Numbered from the stretch's first letter, positions 6,208 through 12,982 are shown. The stretch is DNA of 24,516 nt from an uncultured Oscillospiraceae bacterium (GCA_900762245.1 CAAFFR010000054.1:1-24516), one strand, 5' to 3'. The notes: a model not told the origin generated them from the letters alone. Program-made: numbers and translations.

Positions 6208-6228
6208 ATTTTTCCACGAATGATAGCG

Positions 6229-6278
6229 AAACCGCTCCATACCCTAACCCAAGAGGTGAAGGTATGAAGCGGTTTTTT
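6229..6278 (+). terminator. terminator-like hairpin that contains the M23 gene start
   Basis: The arms 6229-6243 and 6261-6275 pair at 14 of 15 positions (AAACCGCTCCATACC against GGTATGAAGCGGTTT), and six T residues run at 6273-6278. As an intrinsic terminator it would end dusB transcripts. The right arm includes the ATG (6264-6266) of the M23 peptidase gene and the 17-base loop contains its ribosome binding site GAGGTG. The same bases therefore serve as stop signal for one gene and start for the next. Confidence 0.7.
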
Positions 6279-7238
6279 CTGTTGTCCATAATGTTGCTGC
6301 CCCTGCTGGCTGTCCCCGCAGAGGCCAAGCCCATCCGCTGGGTGGACTTTAACATTCCCTATGAATCTCTGAAATATGCCATGGAGCAGGACATTGCCAC
6401 CTTTGAAGAGGAGCAGCACCTGTCCTGGATCGATGTTCTGGCCCTTGCCGCCTGCCGGACCGGGGGACAGTGCGGCCTTGCTTCCGTGAAAAAGGCGGTT
6501 TTGGATCTAAAAACCGGGAAATCCCCTGAAGAGCTGCTGGGAGACCTGCACAAATATTACGACTACTACCACGAGGCCTATTCTGCGGTTCTGGGCGGGC
6601 TGCTGGGCAGCTTCGCCATCGAAAAGGATGGGGTTCTGGTTCCACGTTATGGCCTGAAGGCCTTCGGCCCCATTGCGGAGGGGTATCATTTCAGCCACTG
6701 CGACGATTTCGGCATGGCCCGAAGCTTCGGCTTCAAGCGAAAGCACCTGGGCCACGACATGATGGGTTCTCAGGGCACCCCCATTGTGGCGGTGGAGGGG
6801 GGCGTGGTGGAAGCCCTGGGCTGGAACCGCTATGGCGGCTGGCGGGTGGGAATCCGGTCCTTCGACGGAAAGCGCTACTACTATTATGCCCATTTGCAGA
6901 AGGATACTCCCTTCGCGCCGGGGCTGCAGGAGGGGGACATGGTCCGGGCGGGAGATCTTATCGGCTTCATGGGCCGCACCGGCTACAGCGACAGGGAAAA
7001 TACCAATAATATCGAAACCGTCCATCTGCATTTCGGTTTGCAGCTCATCTTTGACGAAAGCCAGAAGGAGTGCAATTCGGAAATCTGGATCGATGTCTAC
7101 GATCTGGTCCGCCTGCTGAATACCCACCGCAGCAGCCTGCAAAATACAAAAGACGGTTGGCAAAGGGTATACCCCTACCACGACCTGGATGTGGAACCTT
7201 TAGAAAATATCGTAGGGCGGGGTCACTACCGGGAATAG
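6264..7238 (+). CDS. secreted M23 family metallopeptidase (LytM-type)
   Basis: A 324-residue protein with a signal peptide (MKRFFLLSIMLLPLLAVPAEA), a helical N-terminal domain (about 25-130) and a LytM/M23 zinc endopeptidase domain. The zinc ligands are visible: HLGHD at 161-165 gives His161 and Asp165, and HLH at 254-256 gives the second histidine pair with YYYAHL between them. Such enzymes cut peptide cross-bridges in peptidoglycan, or bind it in sporulation channel proteins. Because the full HxGxD and HxH sets are present, an active enzyme is likely. GAGGTG lies five bases before the ATG, inside the loop of the hairpin at 6229. A half palindromic repeat follows its stop directly. Confidence 0.9.
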   Translation: MKRFFLLSIMLLPLLAVPAEAKPIRWVDFNIPYESLKYAMEQDIATFEEEQHLSWIDVLALAACRTGGQCGLASVKKAVLDLKTGKSPEELLGDLHKYYDYYHEAYSAVLGGLLGSFAIEKDGVLVPRYGLKAFGPIAEGYHFSHCDDFGMARSFGFKRKHLGHDMMGSQGTPIVAVEGGVVEALGWNRYGGWRVGIRSFDGKRYYYYAHLQKDTPFAPGLQEGDMVRAGDLIGFMGRTGYSDRENTNNIETVHLHFGLQLIFDESQKECNSEIWIDVYDLVRLLNTHRSSLQNTKDGWQRVYPYHDLDVEPLENIVGRGHYRE

Positions 7239-7239
7239 A

Positions 7240-7296
7240 TGTCATTGCGAGGAGCGAAGCGACGTGGCAATCCCCTTCATAGGTCCGTGCAGAACC
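7240..7296 (+). repeat. half copy of the TGTCATTGCGA palindromic element
   Basis: The segment starts TGTCATTGCGAGGAGCGAAG, continues through the ACGTGGCAATCCCC core and AGGTCCGTGCAGAACC, and stops there. The complete copies at 14344, 15081 and 24349 carry an inverted second half; here it is missing. It begins two bases after the M23 stop codon. Confidence 0.8.
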
Positions 7297-7336
7297 TGAG
7301 AATGAAACAAAACGATATTTGCAGAGATTGCATGCT

Positions 7337-7525
7337 CTATGTGTCCTGCCGATCTTCCATTGCTTTCTGACGCACCTCAGCCACATCCCTGGAAATCATC
7401 CCCGCATAGGCGGTGAGGGCATCCGACATCAGCTTTTCGGCAGAAGTCTCTGCAATAAATTCCGCGGCGTTGTCGTAGAACGTGTAGACATAATTTGGTA
7501 CAGTCAATTTAACAAGGATATCCAT
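7337..7525 (-). CDS. 62-residue protein divergent from XRE regulator, unknown
   Basis: A 62-residue acidic, helix-rich protein beginning MDILVKLTVPNYVYTFYDNA, with a short beta-prone start and long helices afterwards (AEFIAETSAEKLMSDALTAYAGMISRDVAEVRQKAM). The start at 7525 is chosen because GGAGG lies seven bases upstream; the ATG at 7531 would be only one base away from it. A beta-strand followed by two helices resembles ribbon-helix-helix or antitoxin-type small proteins, but this is only a shape argument. It has a strong promoter of its own and is divergent from the HTH gene at 7622. Function unknown. Confidence 0.7.
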   Translation of the reverse strand: MDILVKLTVPNYVYTFYDNAAEFIAETSAEKLMSDALTAYAGMISRDVAEVRQKAMEDRQDT

Positions 7526-7547
7526 GGTCATTCCTCCTGATACCTAT

Positions 7548-7576
7548 AATATAGCCCGAATACGGGCAATTGTCAA
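7548..7576 (-). promoter_or_regulatory. sigma-A promoter of the 62-residue protein, with palindromes
   Basis: On the minus strand TTGACA (7576-7571), a 17-base spacer and TATATT (7553-7548). The spacer contains the palindrome GCCCG-AATA-CGGGC (7554-7567). A second one, ATTGTC-8-GACAAT (7569-7588), overlaps the -35. Either could be the operator of the adjacent XRE regulator, which would then control both divergent genes. Confidence 0.75.
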
Positions 7577-7621
7577 GGGAAAGACAATGTAATAGGCTAA
7601 AGGCGGAAAGTGGGGATTTTT

Positions 7622-7825
7622 ATGATTGTATATGACCGTCTCTGGGAAACCATGAAGCAAAAGGGCGTTTCTCAGTACAAGCTCATCAAAGAGCATGGCA
7701 TCAGCTCCGGCCAGCTGGACCGCATCCGCAAGGGTGAAAACATCAACATGTACACCCTCGATACCCTCTGCCGCATTCTGGACTGCCGGGTGGAGGAAGT
7801 TATTGAATACCGGAAAGAGGAATGA
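7622..7825 (+). CDS. XRE-family HTH transcriptional regulator, single domain
   Basis: A 67-residue protein that is almost only a Cro/C1-type helix-turn-helix: YDRLWETMKQKGVSQYKLI, then SSGQLDRIRKGENINMYTLDTL and CRILDCRVEEVIEY. This is the YozG/Cro-like small XRE type found widely in Firmicutes. The ATG at 7622 is preceded by GTGGGGA at six bases; a GTG at 7610 is an alternative start that would add four residues. It is divergent from the 62-residue protein gene, and the 96-base gap carries two palindromes suited to a dimeric repressor. A terminator follows five bases after the stop. Confidence 0.85.
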   Translation: MIVYDRLWETMKQKGVSQYKLIKEHGISSGQLDRIRKGENINMYTLDTLCRILDCRVEEVIEYRKEE

Positions 7826-7829
7826 AAAG

Positions 7830-7863
7830 CCCGTGCTGCGATGATTGCCGCAGCACGGGTTTT
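7830..7863 (+). terminator. intrinsic terminator of the XRE gene
   Basis: A perfect 11-bp stem CCCGTGCTGCG/CGCAGCACGGG (7830-7840 and 7849-7859) with an 8-base loop and TTTT at 7860-7863. The minus strand also ends in CTTTTC, so it may act both ways. Confidence 0.85.
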
Positions 7864-7881
7864 GCAATATGTGGGATACGG

Positions 7882-7911
7882 AAAAGGCTCCCTTTGCGCA
7901 AGGAAGCCTTT
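7882..7911 (-). terminator. intrinsic terminator of the znu-trmO operon
   Basis: On the minus strand, directly at the trmO stop, AAGGCTTCCTT pairs with AAGGGAGCCTT (7900-7910 with 7884-7894, one mismatch) around a 5-base loop, and is followed by TTTTCC. The stem starts inside the stop codon. Confidence 0.7.
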
Positions 7912-8593
7912 AGGTGATGCAAACATCGACAACCGTCAAAACATCCCCATCCACCTTGAAGCGGATATCAAATCCCGCGAAGGTCAGACCGTAGATGCGG
8001 TCGGGTTTTCTCTGGTAGGAGGGCCGGGGATCATGGGACAAGACACCCATGGCAGCCTCTCGCTTCTGTTCCGGCAGGCGGCAGAGCAGGTCGGCGGGGA
8101 ACTCTACTTTCAGCAGGAATTCTCCTGCCTTGTCCGTAAAGCCGCCGGTGGCTTCGGGGTGGCAGTCGCCATAGGGAATGTAGGGCTTGATGTCGAAGAT
8201 CGGCGTGCCGTCCATCAGGTCGGCGCCACCTACATGGAGCACGGTGCCGTAGTTTTCCGTGTGCTCCACCCCCAGCAGCTTCACACTGGAGAGCCCTAAA
8301 TTGTTGGGGCGGAAGGGGGAGCGGGTGGCGAAGACACCCATCCGGGTATTGCCTCCCAGCCGGGGAGGGCGAACCGTTGGAGACCAGCCCTGCCGGACTG
8401 CTTCGGAAAACTGCCAGATGATCCACAGGTGGGAGAAATCCTCGATTCCCCGCAGGGCATCGGGATTGCGGAACTCCGGCTCGAAGACAATGGTGGAGCG
8501 CAGCTCCTCCACCAGACCGCTCTGGCGGGGAATGCCGAATTTGGTGGCAAAATCACTGTGCATCCGGGCAATAACCTGAATGTTTACTTCCAT
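7910..8593 (-). CDS. trmO: tRNA (t6A37-N6) methyltransferase TrmO
   Basis: A 227-residue protein of the TrmO/TsaA family, which adds a methyl group from S-adenosylmethionine to the threonylcarbamoyl adenosine at tRNA position 37. Family landmarks are IEDFSHLWIIWQF near residue 50, GNTRMGVFATRSPFRPNNLG near 80 and the strongly conserved DLMDGTPIFDIKPYIPYGD near 125. The length fits forms carrying a C-terminal extension (about 150-227). It starts one base after the znuB stop, and its ribosome binding site GCGAGGG lies within znuB, so it is translationally tied to the zinc operon. The terminator at 7882 closes the unit. Confidence 0.93.
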   Translation of the reverse strand: MEVNIQVIARMHSDFATKFGIPRQSGLVEELRSTIVFEPEFRNPDALRGIEDFSHLWIIWQFSEAVRQGWSPTVRPPRLGGNTRMGVFATRSPFRPNNLGLSSVKLLGVEHTENYGTVLHVGGADLMDGTPIFDIKPYIPYGDCHPEATGGFTDKAGEFLLKVEFPADLLCRLPEQKREAAMGVLSHDPRPSYQRKPDRIYGLTFAGFDIRFKVDGDVLTVVDVCIT

Positions 8594-8594
8594 A

Positions 8595-9434
8595 TTATGC
8601 CCTCGCTTTCCGCAAACAGAAGGTAACGGCGAAAATTGCCGCCAGAATCAGACTGATGGCTGCACCGGCAGAGCAGCCTAAGTAGTAGGAAAGGGTCAGC
8701 CCGCCAATTCCCGACAACAGGGCAAACAGAATGGAAAAACCATGATACTGCCGCAGATTCCGGGAAATATTCCGGGCGGAAGCGGCAGGCAGCACCAGCA
8801 GAGAGTTGAGGATCAGCAGACCCACGCTGGAAATGGACAGCGTCACCACCACCGCGATGGCGACGATGAACAATGTCTGGCTCAGTCCTACGGGAATGCC
8901 CCGGGAGGAGGCCAGTTGGGGATGAATGGCGGTCAAAGTCAGCCGATTGGCACAAAGAACCCAGAATACCACCACTGCCAGCAGTACCAATGCCAGCATA
9001 CCAATCTCCGCCGGGGTGACGGAAAGAATATCGCCGATGAGGTATTTGTTGTATTTGGTAAAGCTGCCGCCGCCCATGGTGGCAACGAAGATACCCAAAG
9101 CCACAGCGGTGCTGGAAAATACACCGATGAGAGTATCCGCCGCCTGATTGGACCGGCTTCTGACGAAGCTGAACAGCAGGGCAAAGGCTGCCGAGAAGAT
9201 CACTGCCGCCAAAGTCGGGGCTGCAATGCCGCAGATAGCGCCGATGGCGATGCCGGTAAAGGCGGAATGGCCCAGGGCATCGGAGAAAAAGCTCATGCGG
9301 CCCGTGACGATCATGGTGGACATCAGGCCGAACAGGGGGGCCATCAGAAGCAGCGCCAGCAGGGCGTTCTTCATAAAACCCCAGTGAAGCATTTCAAAGG
9401 GAAGGACGTCGCAAATTGCATACCAAAGACTCAT
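8595..9434 (-). CDS. znuB: zinc/manganese ABC transporter permease, ZnuB-like
   Basis: A 279-residue integral membrane protein of the ABC-3 permease family with eight or nine predicted helices. Landmarks are GRMSFFSDALGHSAFTGIAIG near residue 45, which is the family signature, and SSVGLLILNSLLVLPAASAR near 205. It forms the membrane channel for ZnuA-delivered metal with energy from ZnuC. Its ATG overlaps the znuC stop by four bases (ATGA) and AGGAGG lies upstream. The permease family also transports manganese or iron; zinc is favoured by the histidine-rich loop of the neighbouring binding protein. Confidence 0.93.
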   Translation of the reverse strand: MSLWYAICDVLPFEMLHWGFMKNALLALLLMAPLFGLMSTMIVTGRMSFFSDALGHSAFTGIAIGAICGIAAPTLAAVIFSAAFALLFSFVRSRSNQAADTLIGVFSSTAVALGIFVATMGGGSFTKYNKYLIGDILSVTPAEIGMLALVLLAVVVFWVLCANRLTLTAIHPQLASSRGIPVGLSQTLFIVAIAVVVTLSISSVGLLILNSLLVLPAASARNISRNLRQYHGFSILFALLSGIGGLTLSYYLGCSAGAAISLILAAIFAVTFCLRKARA

Positions 9435-10183
9435 GCTTTGCCTCCTTTCAGATGGAAGGCGTTGTGGAATTCCTCGGAGGCCAGCACCGCCTCGGGGCTG
9501 CCCTGCATTTTGATGCCGTGGTCAATGAGGACGGCCTGATCGGCATACCGGGGCAGCATGGAAAAATCGTGGGTGGTCATGAGGATGGACAGGTCGTAGG
9601 TTTGCCGGATTTCGTCCAGCATGTCCATCAGGGTTTCCATGCCCTCCACATCCACGCCGGACAGGGGTTCGTCCAGAATCAGGATGTTGGGCAGCGGTTC
9701 CAGCGCCAGGGCCAGCAGAATGCGCTGCAGCTCACCGCCGGAGAGGGTGCCTACCCGCTTGTCGATGAGATCCTCGCCGTGGACCCGCTCCAGACATTCC
9801 AGCACCGTTTCCCGCATACCCTTGCCCAGTCCCAGAAAGGCAGGACGGCGGCTCATGCAGCAGGCAAACAGGTCAGAAACGCTGACGGGATCGCTGGGAT
9901 CAAAGGCGGGACTTTGGGGCACATAGCCGATCCGGGGCTTCTTGCTGCGCTGTCCCGGCTCAGAGAAGGCGATCACGCCCTCATACTCCCGCTGTCCCAG
10001 AATGGCTTTCAGAAAGGTGGACTTGCCTGCGCCGTTGGGACCGATGAGGGCTACCATCTCACCGCAGTGGACATGGAGGTTCACATCCTTTAAAATACTG
10101 TCGGAACCGATGCGGACGGAAAGATTCTCCACCCGAAGGCAGCAGGAATGGCCGCATCCGCCGCCGTGAATATCCAGTTTCAT
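9431..10183 (-). CDS. znuC: zinc ABC transporter ATP-binding protein, ZnuC-like
   Basis: A 250-residue ABC ATPase. Walker A GPNGAGKST is at residues 48-56, the Q-loop is in RIGYVPQSP, the signature LSGGE is near 147, Walker B ILILDEP near 169, and the switch histidine is in TTHDFSM. It drives the ZnuB permease. The first fifteen residues are unusual: HGGGCGHSCC (6-15) precedes the usual start of the fold and looks like a metal-binding tag. The start overlaps the znuA stop by four bases and the stop overlaps znuB, so all three are translationally coupled. Confidence 0.94.
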   Translation of the reverse strand: MKLDIHGGGCGHSCCLRVENLSVRIGSDSILKDVNLHVHCGEMVALIGPNGAGKSTFLKAILGQREYEGVIAFSEPGQRSKKPRIGYVPQSPAFDPSDPVSVSDLFACCMSRRPAFLGLGKGMRETVLECLERVHGEDLIDKRVGTLSGGELQRILLALALEPLPNILILDEPLSGVDVEGMETLMDMLDEIRQTYDLSILMTTHDFSMLPRYADQAVLIDHGIKMQGSPEAVLASEEFHNAFHLKGGKA

Positions 10184-11058
10184 CCCAAAGCCTCCTTTAT
10201 GGTGTCGATATTGTGGTACATGGCCTCAAAATAGCTGTCGCCCGCCATAGCCATATCCAGAGAGAAGCTTTCACAGCCTGTTTCCCGGGCAATGATGCGC
10301 GCCGCGGAAACGCTGCCGCTTTTCTCTGTGAAAATTGCGGGAAGATTGTGGCGCTCCACTTCCTCAATCAGATGGATCAGCTCCCGTGCGGAAGCTTCGC
10401 TGCCGGATTCTTCCTCCACCGCTTCCAGAATGTGCAGATCAAAGCAGTCTGCGAAGTAAGCGAAGCCATCGTGGAAGGTGATCAGCTCCCGGCAGGACAG
10501 GTCCTGCAGCTGCTGATGCCCATAAATGGCAAGGTCATCTAACTCCTGTCCAAGGACCAAAAGATTCTCCGTAAAGCGTTCTGCGTGGTCCGGATAGGCT
10601 TCGCACAGTCCCTCCCAGATGTTGAAGGCCATCTCCCGGGCATTGGCAGGGGAGAGCCAGATGTGAGGGTCCTGCTCATGATGGTGGCCCTCGTGGGTTT
10701 CTTCCTCGTGACCGTGGTCATGGCCTTCCTCCGGGCACAGCAGCTCGATCCCCCGGGAGGCGTCAATGCTTTCCTTATTTAATAAGAGATCGTCCAGAAA
10801 TTCCTCCAGCCCGGCGCCGGAGATGACGATTGTTTCTGCTGCCTCTGCGGCCTTCACCTGTCGGACGTTCAGAGAATAGTCGTGGAGGCAGGAAACCTCC
10901 TCCGTCACCAGCCGGGTCACAGTGATGCCGGTACCTTCGCAAAGCCGGGAAGTAAATTCATACACCGGCAAGGTGGTGGCAGCAATCCGGGCAGGAGTCC
11001 CCTGAGAAGCACAGCCGCACAGAAGCAGAGAGAGGAAAAAGATAAAGATACGTTTCAT
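10180..11058 (-). CDS. znuA: zinc-binding lipoprotein of ABC transporter, ZnuA-like
   Basis: A 292-residue lipoprotein of the cluster A-I metal-binding family. The signal ends in the lipobox LCGC, with lipid-modified Cys16. Metal ligands expected from the family are visible: His59 (LHDYSL), His132 (DPHIW), His196 (FHDGF) and an acidic residue near 245 (TEKSGS). Between them a histidine-rich loop spans about 112-128 (EGHDHGHEEETHEGHHHEQ), which is a hallmark of zinc rather than manganese binders. It is the first gene of znuA-znuC-znuB-trmO. The ribosome binding site is weak. The promoter lies at 11095-11123. Confidence 0.94.
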   Translation of the reverse strand: MKRIFIFFLSLLLCGCASQGTPARIAATTLPVYEFTSRLCEGTGITVTRLVTEEVSCLHDYSLNVRQVKAAEAAETIVISGAGLEEFLDDLLLNKESIDASRGIELLCPEEGHDHGHEEETHEGHHHEQDPHIWLSPANAREMAFNIWEGLCEAYPDHAERFTENLLVLGQELDDLAIYGHQQLQDLSCRELITFHDGFAYFADCFDLHILEAVEEESGSEASARELIHLIEEVERHNLPAIFTEKSGSVSAARIIARETGCESFSLDMAMAGDSYFEAMYHNIDTIKEALG

Positions 11059-11085
11059 AAGCTTTTCACTTTCCGTTGTTAACTT

Positions 11086-11123
11086 TCAACTAGTATCATA
11101 CCACAATTGTCAAGATAAAGCAA
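11086..11123 (-). promoter_or_regulatory. promoter of the znu operon with AdcR-like site
   Basis: On the minus strand TTGCTT (11123-11118), a 17-base spacer and TATGAT (11100-11095). Overlapping and just downstream of the -10, GATACTAGTTGA (11097-11086) matches 8 of 12 positions of the AdcR/ZitR zinc repressor consensus TTAACYRGTTAA as I know it, including the ACTAGT core. No regulator gene for this site is in the window. The promoter call is moderate and the operator call is weak. Confidence 0.5.
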
Positions 11124-11151
11124 AAGGAGCCTGCTTGCGCAGACTCCTTTT
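11122..11151 (-). terminator. terminator of the 76-residue protein gene
   Basis: AAAAGGAG pairs with CTCCTTTT (11122-11129 with 11144-11151), plus an inner CTGC/GCAG stem and a TTGC loop, one mismatch in between. Minus-strand transcripts from 11164 would end here in CTCCTTTTG. Its last bases overlap the -35 of the znu promoter. Confidence 0.7.
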
Positions 11152-11163
11152 TATGTATGGGAA

Positions 11164-11394
11164 TTAGTGGTTCTCTTTCCACTCCTTGACCTTGGTCTTG
11201 GCCAGTCTCTGGATATCCTCGGTGGGGTAGATGGAAGCCTCGCCGCCAACGCCGTAGATGAAGTACAGGCCCTCGGGAGTCTGGAACAGGGATTCCTCGT
11301 AACCGGCGGGATCGCCGAAAGAACCGACAGTGCACTTCTGGATCAGAGTAGCGGTCTCGGTGTCATACTCCTTCTTGCAGATGATCTTCTTCAT
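11164..11394 (-). CDS. 76-residue conserved-looking small protein, unknown
   Basis: A 76-residue protein, MKKIICKKEYDTETATLIQK..., with an alternating beta-strand pattern (SLFQTPEGLYFIYGVGGEASIYP) and a charged C-terminal helix ending KVKEWKENH. The start has AAAGGAGGTT eight bases upstream, a consensus promoter at 11437-11464 and a terminator after the stop, so it is a complete monocistronic gene with strong expression signals. The pattern of MKKII, then YDTETA and a GLYFIYGVGG strand is familiar from small proteins of unknown function in Clostridia, some on mobile elements. No catalytic or nucleic-acid-binding motif is visible. Confidence 0.8.
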   Translation of the reverse strand: MKKIICKKEYDTETATLIQKCTVGSFGDPAGYEESLFQTPEGLYFIYGVGGEASIYPTEDIQRLAKTKVKEWKENH

Positions 11395-11436
11395 GGAATG
11401 AACCTCCTTTCGTAATGTTCGTTAAGTAACATGAGT

Positions 11437-11464
11437 ATTATACATATATTTGTCTGTAAATCAA
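11437..11464 (-). promoter_or_regulatory. promoter of the 76-residue protein gene
   Basis: On the minus strand TTGATT (11464-11459), a 16-base spacer and a perfect TATAAT (11442-11437), with TG before the -10. It gives a leader of about 35 bases. Confidence 0.8.
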
Positions 11465-11594
11465 GTCCTAAATAAGAAAACTTCTAACATTTTGAGAAAA
11501 ATTGGATGAAAAATCAATTTTATATTGGTCCGCAACCGATCTCGCTTATGCAAGGTGCACAAAGAAAAATGCCGTTTTTCCGGAAAATACCATC

Positions 11595-11623
11595 TTGCGC
11601 AGGGGGAGAAGGAATGGTATCAT
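11595..11623 (+). promoter_or_regulatory. promoter of the GNAT gene
   Basis: TTGCGC at 11595-11600, 17-base spacer, TATCAT at 11618-11623 with a TG dinucleotide before the -10. A 12-bp palindrome TTTTCCGGAAAA (11575-11586) ends nine bases upstream of the -35 and could be an operator. The upstream bases 11465-11574 hold nothing else I can name. Confidence 0.5.
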
Positions 11624-11644
11624 AAGGAAAATGGAGGGATAGTA

Positions 11645-12283
11645 ATGCGTGATTTTCCGATTTTTACAACAGAATATGGAGTGTCCAGCCTGATTTTAAA
11701 GGAGATTCCCTACAAAAAAGAGGCCTATATCCGTATCCGGGACGTACAGGAGGATTTTTTTCAGGAGCATCTTCATGAATGTGCTTCCTTCTGCCGCATG
11801 GCGGGAGCGGACCGGGTTCTGGCGACAGGACATGAGAAGCTGGAAGGGTATCCGCGTTATGTGACTATGTACGAAATGCGCGCCACAGCCTGGGTGGATA
11901 AAGAGAAACTGGCAAATCTATTCCCGGTGACGGAGCAGATGGTGAGCCGCTGGCGCGGTATCTGCAACGAACGGATGCGAAATGTCCCCTGTGCGGCCAC
12001 ACAAACCTCCAAAGAAGAAGCGGACATTCTCAAGGGCGATGCCTACTTTGTCCACAGGGATGGCGAACTGCTGGGCATCGGCTGGATTCGGGATGGGGAA
12101 CTGCTGGCGGTGGCGGCTGTGAAGCCCGGTGCCGGAGAAACGGTGATGCATACCCTCATGTCCATTGTTGAGGGCAGTACCATGACACTGGAGGTGGCCT
12201 CCACCAATGAAAAAGCCATCCGCCTATACGAAAAGCTGGGCTTTCTCAAGACCGCGGTAAAGACAAAATGGTATGAAGTATAA
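11645..12283 (+). CDS. GNAT family N-acetyltransferase
   Basis: A 212-residue protein whose C-terminal third has the acetyl-CoA fold: strands HRDGELLGIGWIRDGELLAVAAV, a helix, then TMTLEVASTNEKAIRLYEKLGF, the classic GNAT motif B near residues 178-199. The N-terminal half (about 1-120) is a less typical domain, with several cysteines and a tryptophan-rich segment. The target amine cannot be read from the sequence; small molecules, peptides or protein N-termini are all possible. The ATG at 11645 is preceded by GGAGGG; the frame is open further upstream but without a better start. It is monocistronic. Confidence 0.85.
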   Translation: MRDFPIFTTEYGVSSLILKEIPYKKEAYIRIRDVQEDFFQEHLHECASFCRMAGADRVLATGHEKLEGYPRYVTMYEMRATAWVDKEKLANLFPVTEQMVSRWRGICNERMRNVPCAATQTSKEEADILKGDAYFVHRDGELLGIGWIRDGELLAVAAVKPGAGETVMHTLMSIVEGSTMTLEVASTNEKAIRLYEKLGFLKTAVKTKWYEV

Positions 12284-12340
12284 ACATTAGCAGGCAACTG
12301 CAGGGCAGGGGTATGGTCCAGCGTCATTAAGGTAACAGGA

Positions 12341-12446
12341 TTGTAGGGTGCGGATATATCCGCACCGGTTAGCTTCGACAATTGGGTGTTTGGTTTTTAC
12401 GCTCAGTTTTCGGGAGTTCCCGGTTGAGATATATCTCAACCCTACA
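12341..12446. repeat. TGTAGGGT palindromic element
   Basis: An element bounded by TGTAGGGT and its inverse ACCCTACA. Inside each end lies a perfect 20-bp palindrome: GGTGCGGATATATCCGCACC (12347-12366) and GGTTGAGATATATCTCAACC (12422-12441). The two share GGT, the core GATATATC and ACC but differ at three positions on each arm, with the changes matched so that both remain palindromes. The middle (12367-12421) shows no further structure. No ORF spans it. It lies in a 350-base gap between the GNAT gene and ylxM that holds otherwise only the ylxM promoter. Confidence 0.75.
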
Positions 12447-12557
12447 TTGGATTTCGTAACGTAATGACATTGGGCCATGACTCTCCGCCCTACAGATACT
12501 ATTCGTTAAATCTGTACAAAAAAGAAGAAAATAACTTGTAGTGTAAAGAAAAATCCC

Positions 12558-12586
12558 TTGACATCCCGGGATGGCTGTGCTATAAT
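12558..12586 (+). promoter_or_regulatory. sigma-A promoter of ylxM-ffh
   Basis: TTGACA (12558-12563), a 17-base spacer and TATAAT (12581-12586): both hexamers are perfect. The leader contains a small hairpin, GTGTCAAGG with CCTTGATAC (12594-12602 and 12609-12617), just before the ribosome binding site AAAGGAGG. Confidence 0.92.
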
Positions 12587-12634
12587 ACCGCAGGTGTCAA
12601 GGAAGAAACCTTGATACGTTAAAGGAGGCTTCTG

Positions 12635-12979
12635 ATGGACGCACTGGAAATGGCACTGCTGCTGGATTATTACGGTGGTATGCTTACCGAGAAGCAGCGC
12701 GACTGCTTCGATATGCGTTACAATCAGGATCTTTCCCTTGGGGAGATCGCCGAGACGTTGGGTGTCAGCCGCCAGGCGGTCAATGACAACCTGACCCGTA
12801 CAGAGGCCCTCCTTCGTCGGATGGAAGAGAATATCGGAAGTGTCAAACGGGATATGCTGACCCGCAGGGTAGTTCAGGAACTTCTGGACGCTGCGTCCGT
12901 ACTTGACGCCTCTTCCGATCCGACGGTTCTGGCCATTTCTCAGCGCATCCGCGCTGCTGCACATACACTTGAGGAGTAA
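12635..12979 (+). CDS. ylxM: YlxM-family DNA/RNA-binding HTH protein
   Basis: A 114-residue protein of the UPF0122/YlxM family, a sigma-70 region-4-like helix-turn-helix protein (MRYNQDLSLGEIAETLGVSRQAVNDNLTRTEALL, about residues 28-61). It is almost always encoded directly before ffh in Firmicutes and is thought to help assemble or regulate the signal recognition particle. AAAGGAGG precedes the ATG. Only three bases separate its stop from the ffh start, so the two are translationally coupled under the promoter at 12558. Confidence 0.93.
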   Translation: MDALEMALLLDYYGGMLTEKQRDCFDMRYNQDLSLGEIAETLGVSRQAVNDNLTRTEALLRRMEENIGSVKRDMLTRRVVQELLDAASVLDASSDPTVLAISQRIRAAAHTLEE

Positions 12980-12982
12980 CAC

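Noticed and set aside
7239..7282. Coding function for the bases after the M23 gene
   Set aside because: Peptides such as VIARSEATWQS arise from the TGTCATTGCGA repeat, which recurs elsewhere in the window in noncoding positions.
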